Source: Branchiostoma floridae (taxonomy: Eukaryota > Chordata > Leptocardii > Amphioxiformes > Branchiostomatidae). Taken from it: a stretch of DNA of 64,000 nt. Both the position numbers and the translations under genes were made by a program. Each line of letters starts with the position of its first letter. Position 1 is the stretch's first letter. Positions 63,471-64,000 of the stretch are shown here, in pieces. Below the pieces are notes generated by a model, which was not told where the DNA came from, did no database searches, and saw nothing but the letters and a program-made list of their open reading frames with translations. The stretch covers positions 22,640,385 through 22,704,384 of the forward strand of contig NC_049984.1 of assembly GCF_000003815.2 (NCBI RefSeq). Direction: 5' to 3'.

Positions 63471-64000
63471 CTGTGCTTGTTTTGACCTGAAGCAAAAACA
63501 AGTCAATATGCAACTCATGCGGACTTATATATATATATATGATGTTTGACCACTCCCCAAGGTAAAGTCTTGGGGAGTGGTCAAAAGAATTCCTTGAATA
63601 GCTGAACAGCTCAATGTTCAAAGATAGGGTAACAAATAAAACAGTATTACTATTACTTATGCGTGGATGAAGGTTAGAAATCCATGTAACAAAATACACC
63701 AAATAGCAGCAACTGGATATGATTTTGGAAAACTGTCAGGATTTTCAAGTATTCTGAAAGTCATGTCCAGTTGCTTGAATAACTGGCATTAACTGCTAAT
63801 AATTGGAATATAATTTGATTATGGTGTCACTATTATGTTGCTGTAGAGGAATCCTATGCACTTTATGCACTTGTCTATGTCTGTTGGAACAGTCTTCCAC
63901 TTTAGGTTTATTTTTCGGGTACTTTTGGATTGTACATAGCAGCAAGACTATATTTATTGAGTTCCTCGATCTTGCTTTGTGAGCAACCTATAGTCAGTAA

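Overview
The window looks like nuclear DNA from an amphioxus (Branchiostoma-type cephalochordate). It holds multi-exon, GT-AG spliced genes that align by eye with vertebrate ACIN1 and CUEDC2. Between them lie innate-immunity-type genes of kinds that are expanded in lancelets: a membrane C-type lectin and a CARD/NB-ARC protein. Introns and intergenic DNA are packed with short inverted-repeat transposons (MITEs), tRNA-derived SINEs and minisatellites. No prokaryotic or organellar features were seen. The assignment is inferred from gene content; no species was matched.

Layout. (1) 1-30.3 kb, + strand: most of an acinus (ACIN1) orthologue. Nineteen phase-consistent exons run from a partial 5-prime exon to the stop at 28766. 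They cover a Pro/Glu VDPPEEVK repeat exon, RS/basic exons, the conserved RKRRWG block, the RRM-like domain split over two exons, the RSB motif that binds RNPS1/SAP18, and an R/E/RS tail. The SAP-domain end lies off the left edge. (2) 30.9-32.0 kb, +: an intronless HSF-domain gene, closest to the HSFY/HSF5 type. (3) 32.7-33.7 kb, -: a decayed non-LTR retrotransposon endonuclease fragment. (4) 33.7-35.7 kb: a duplicated, gene-free copy of the lectin 3-prime flank. (5) 38.2-43.1 kb, +: a type II membrane C-type lectin with about 29 units of a 17-residue stalk repeat, broken by a 10-bp duplication. (6) 45.8-51.4 kb, -: four phase-matched exons that would encode CARD, one transmembrane helix, an NB-ARC NTPase and a long helical C-terminus. 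(7) 55.5-63.0 kb, +: a CUEDC2 orthologue in seven exons, with one apparent 1-nt frameshift.

How the parts relate. Acinus belongs to the ASAP/PSAP and exon-junction-associated splicing machinery. The lectin and the CARD-TM-NB-ARC gene lie tail to tail and look like recognition and signalling components of innate immunity. Vertebrate CUEDC2 is reported to damp NF-kB signalling, but nothing in the sequence shows these neighbours working together. The least ordinary signals are the CARD-TM-NB-ARC architecture with a possible CARD-only readthrough form, a 62-bp array that copies the ACIN1 RRM splice donor 11 times, the proline-bearing lectin stalk, a 42-bp direct repeat flanking a hAT-like element, and a CAGGG...CCCTG transposon group with 5-bp target duplications whose interiors differ from copy to copy.
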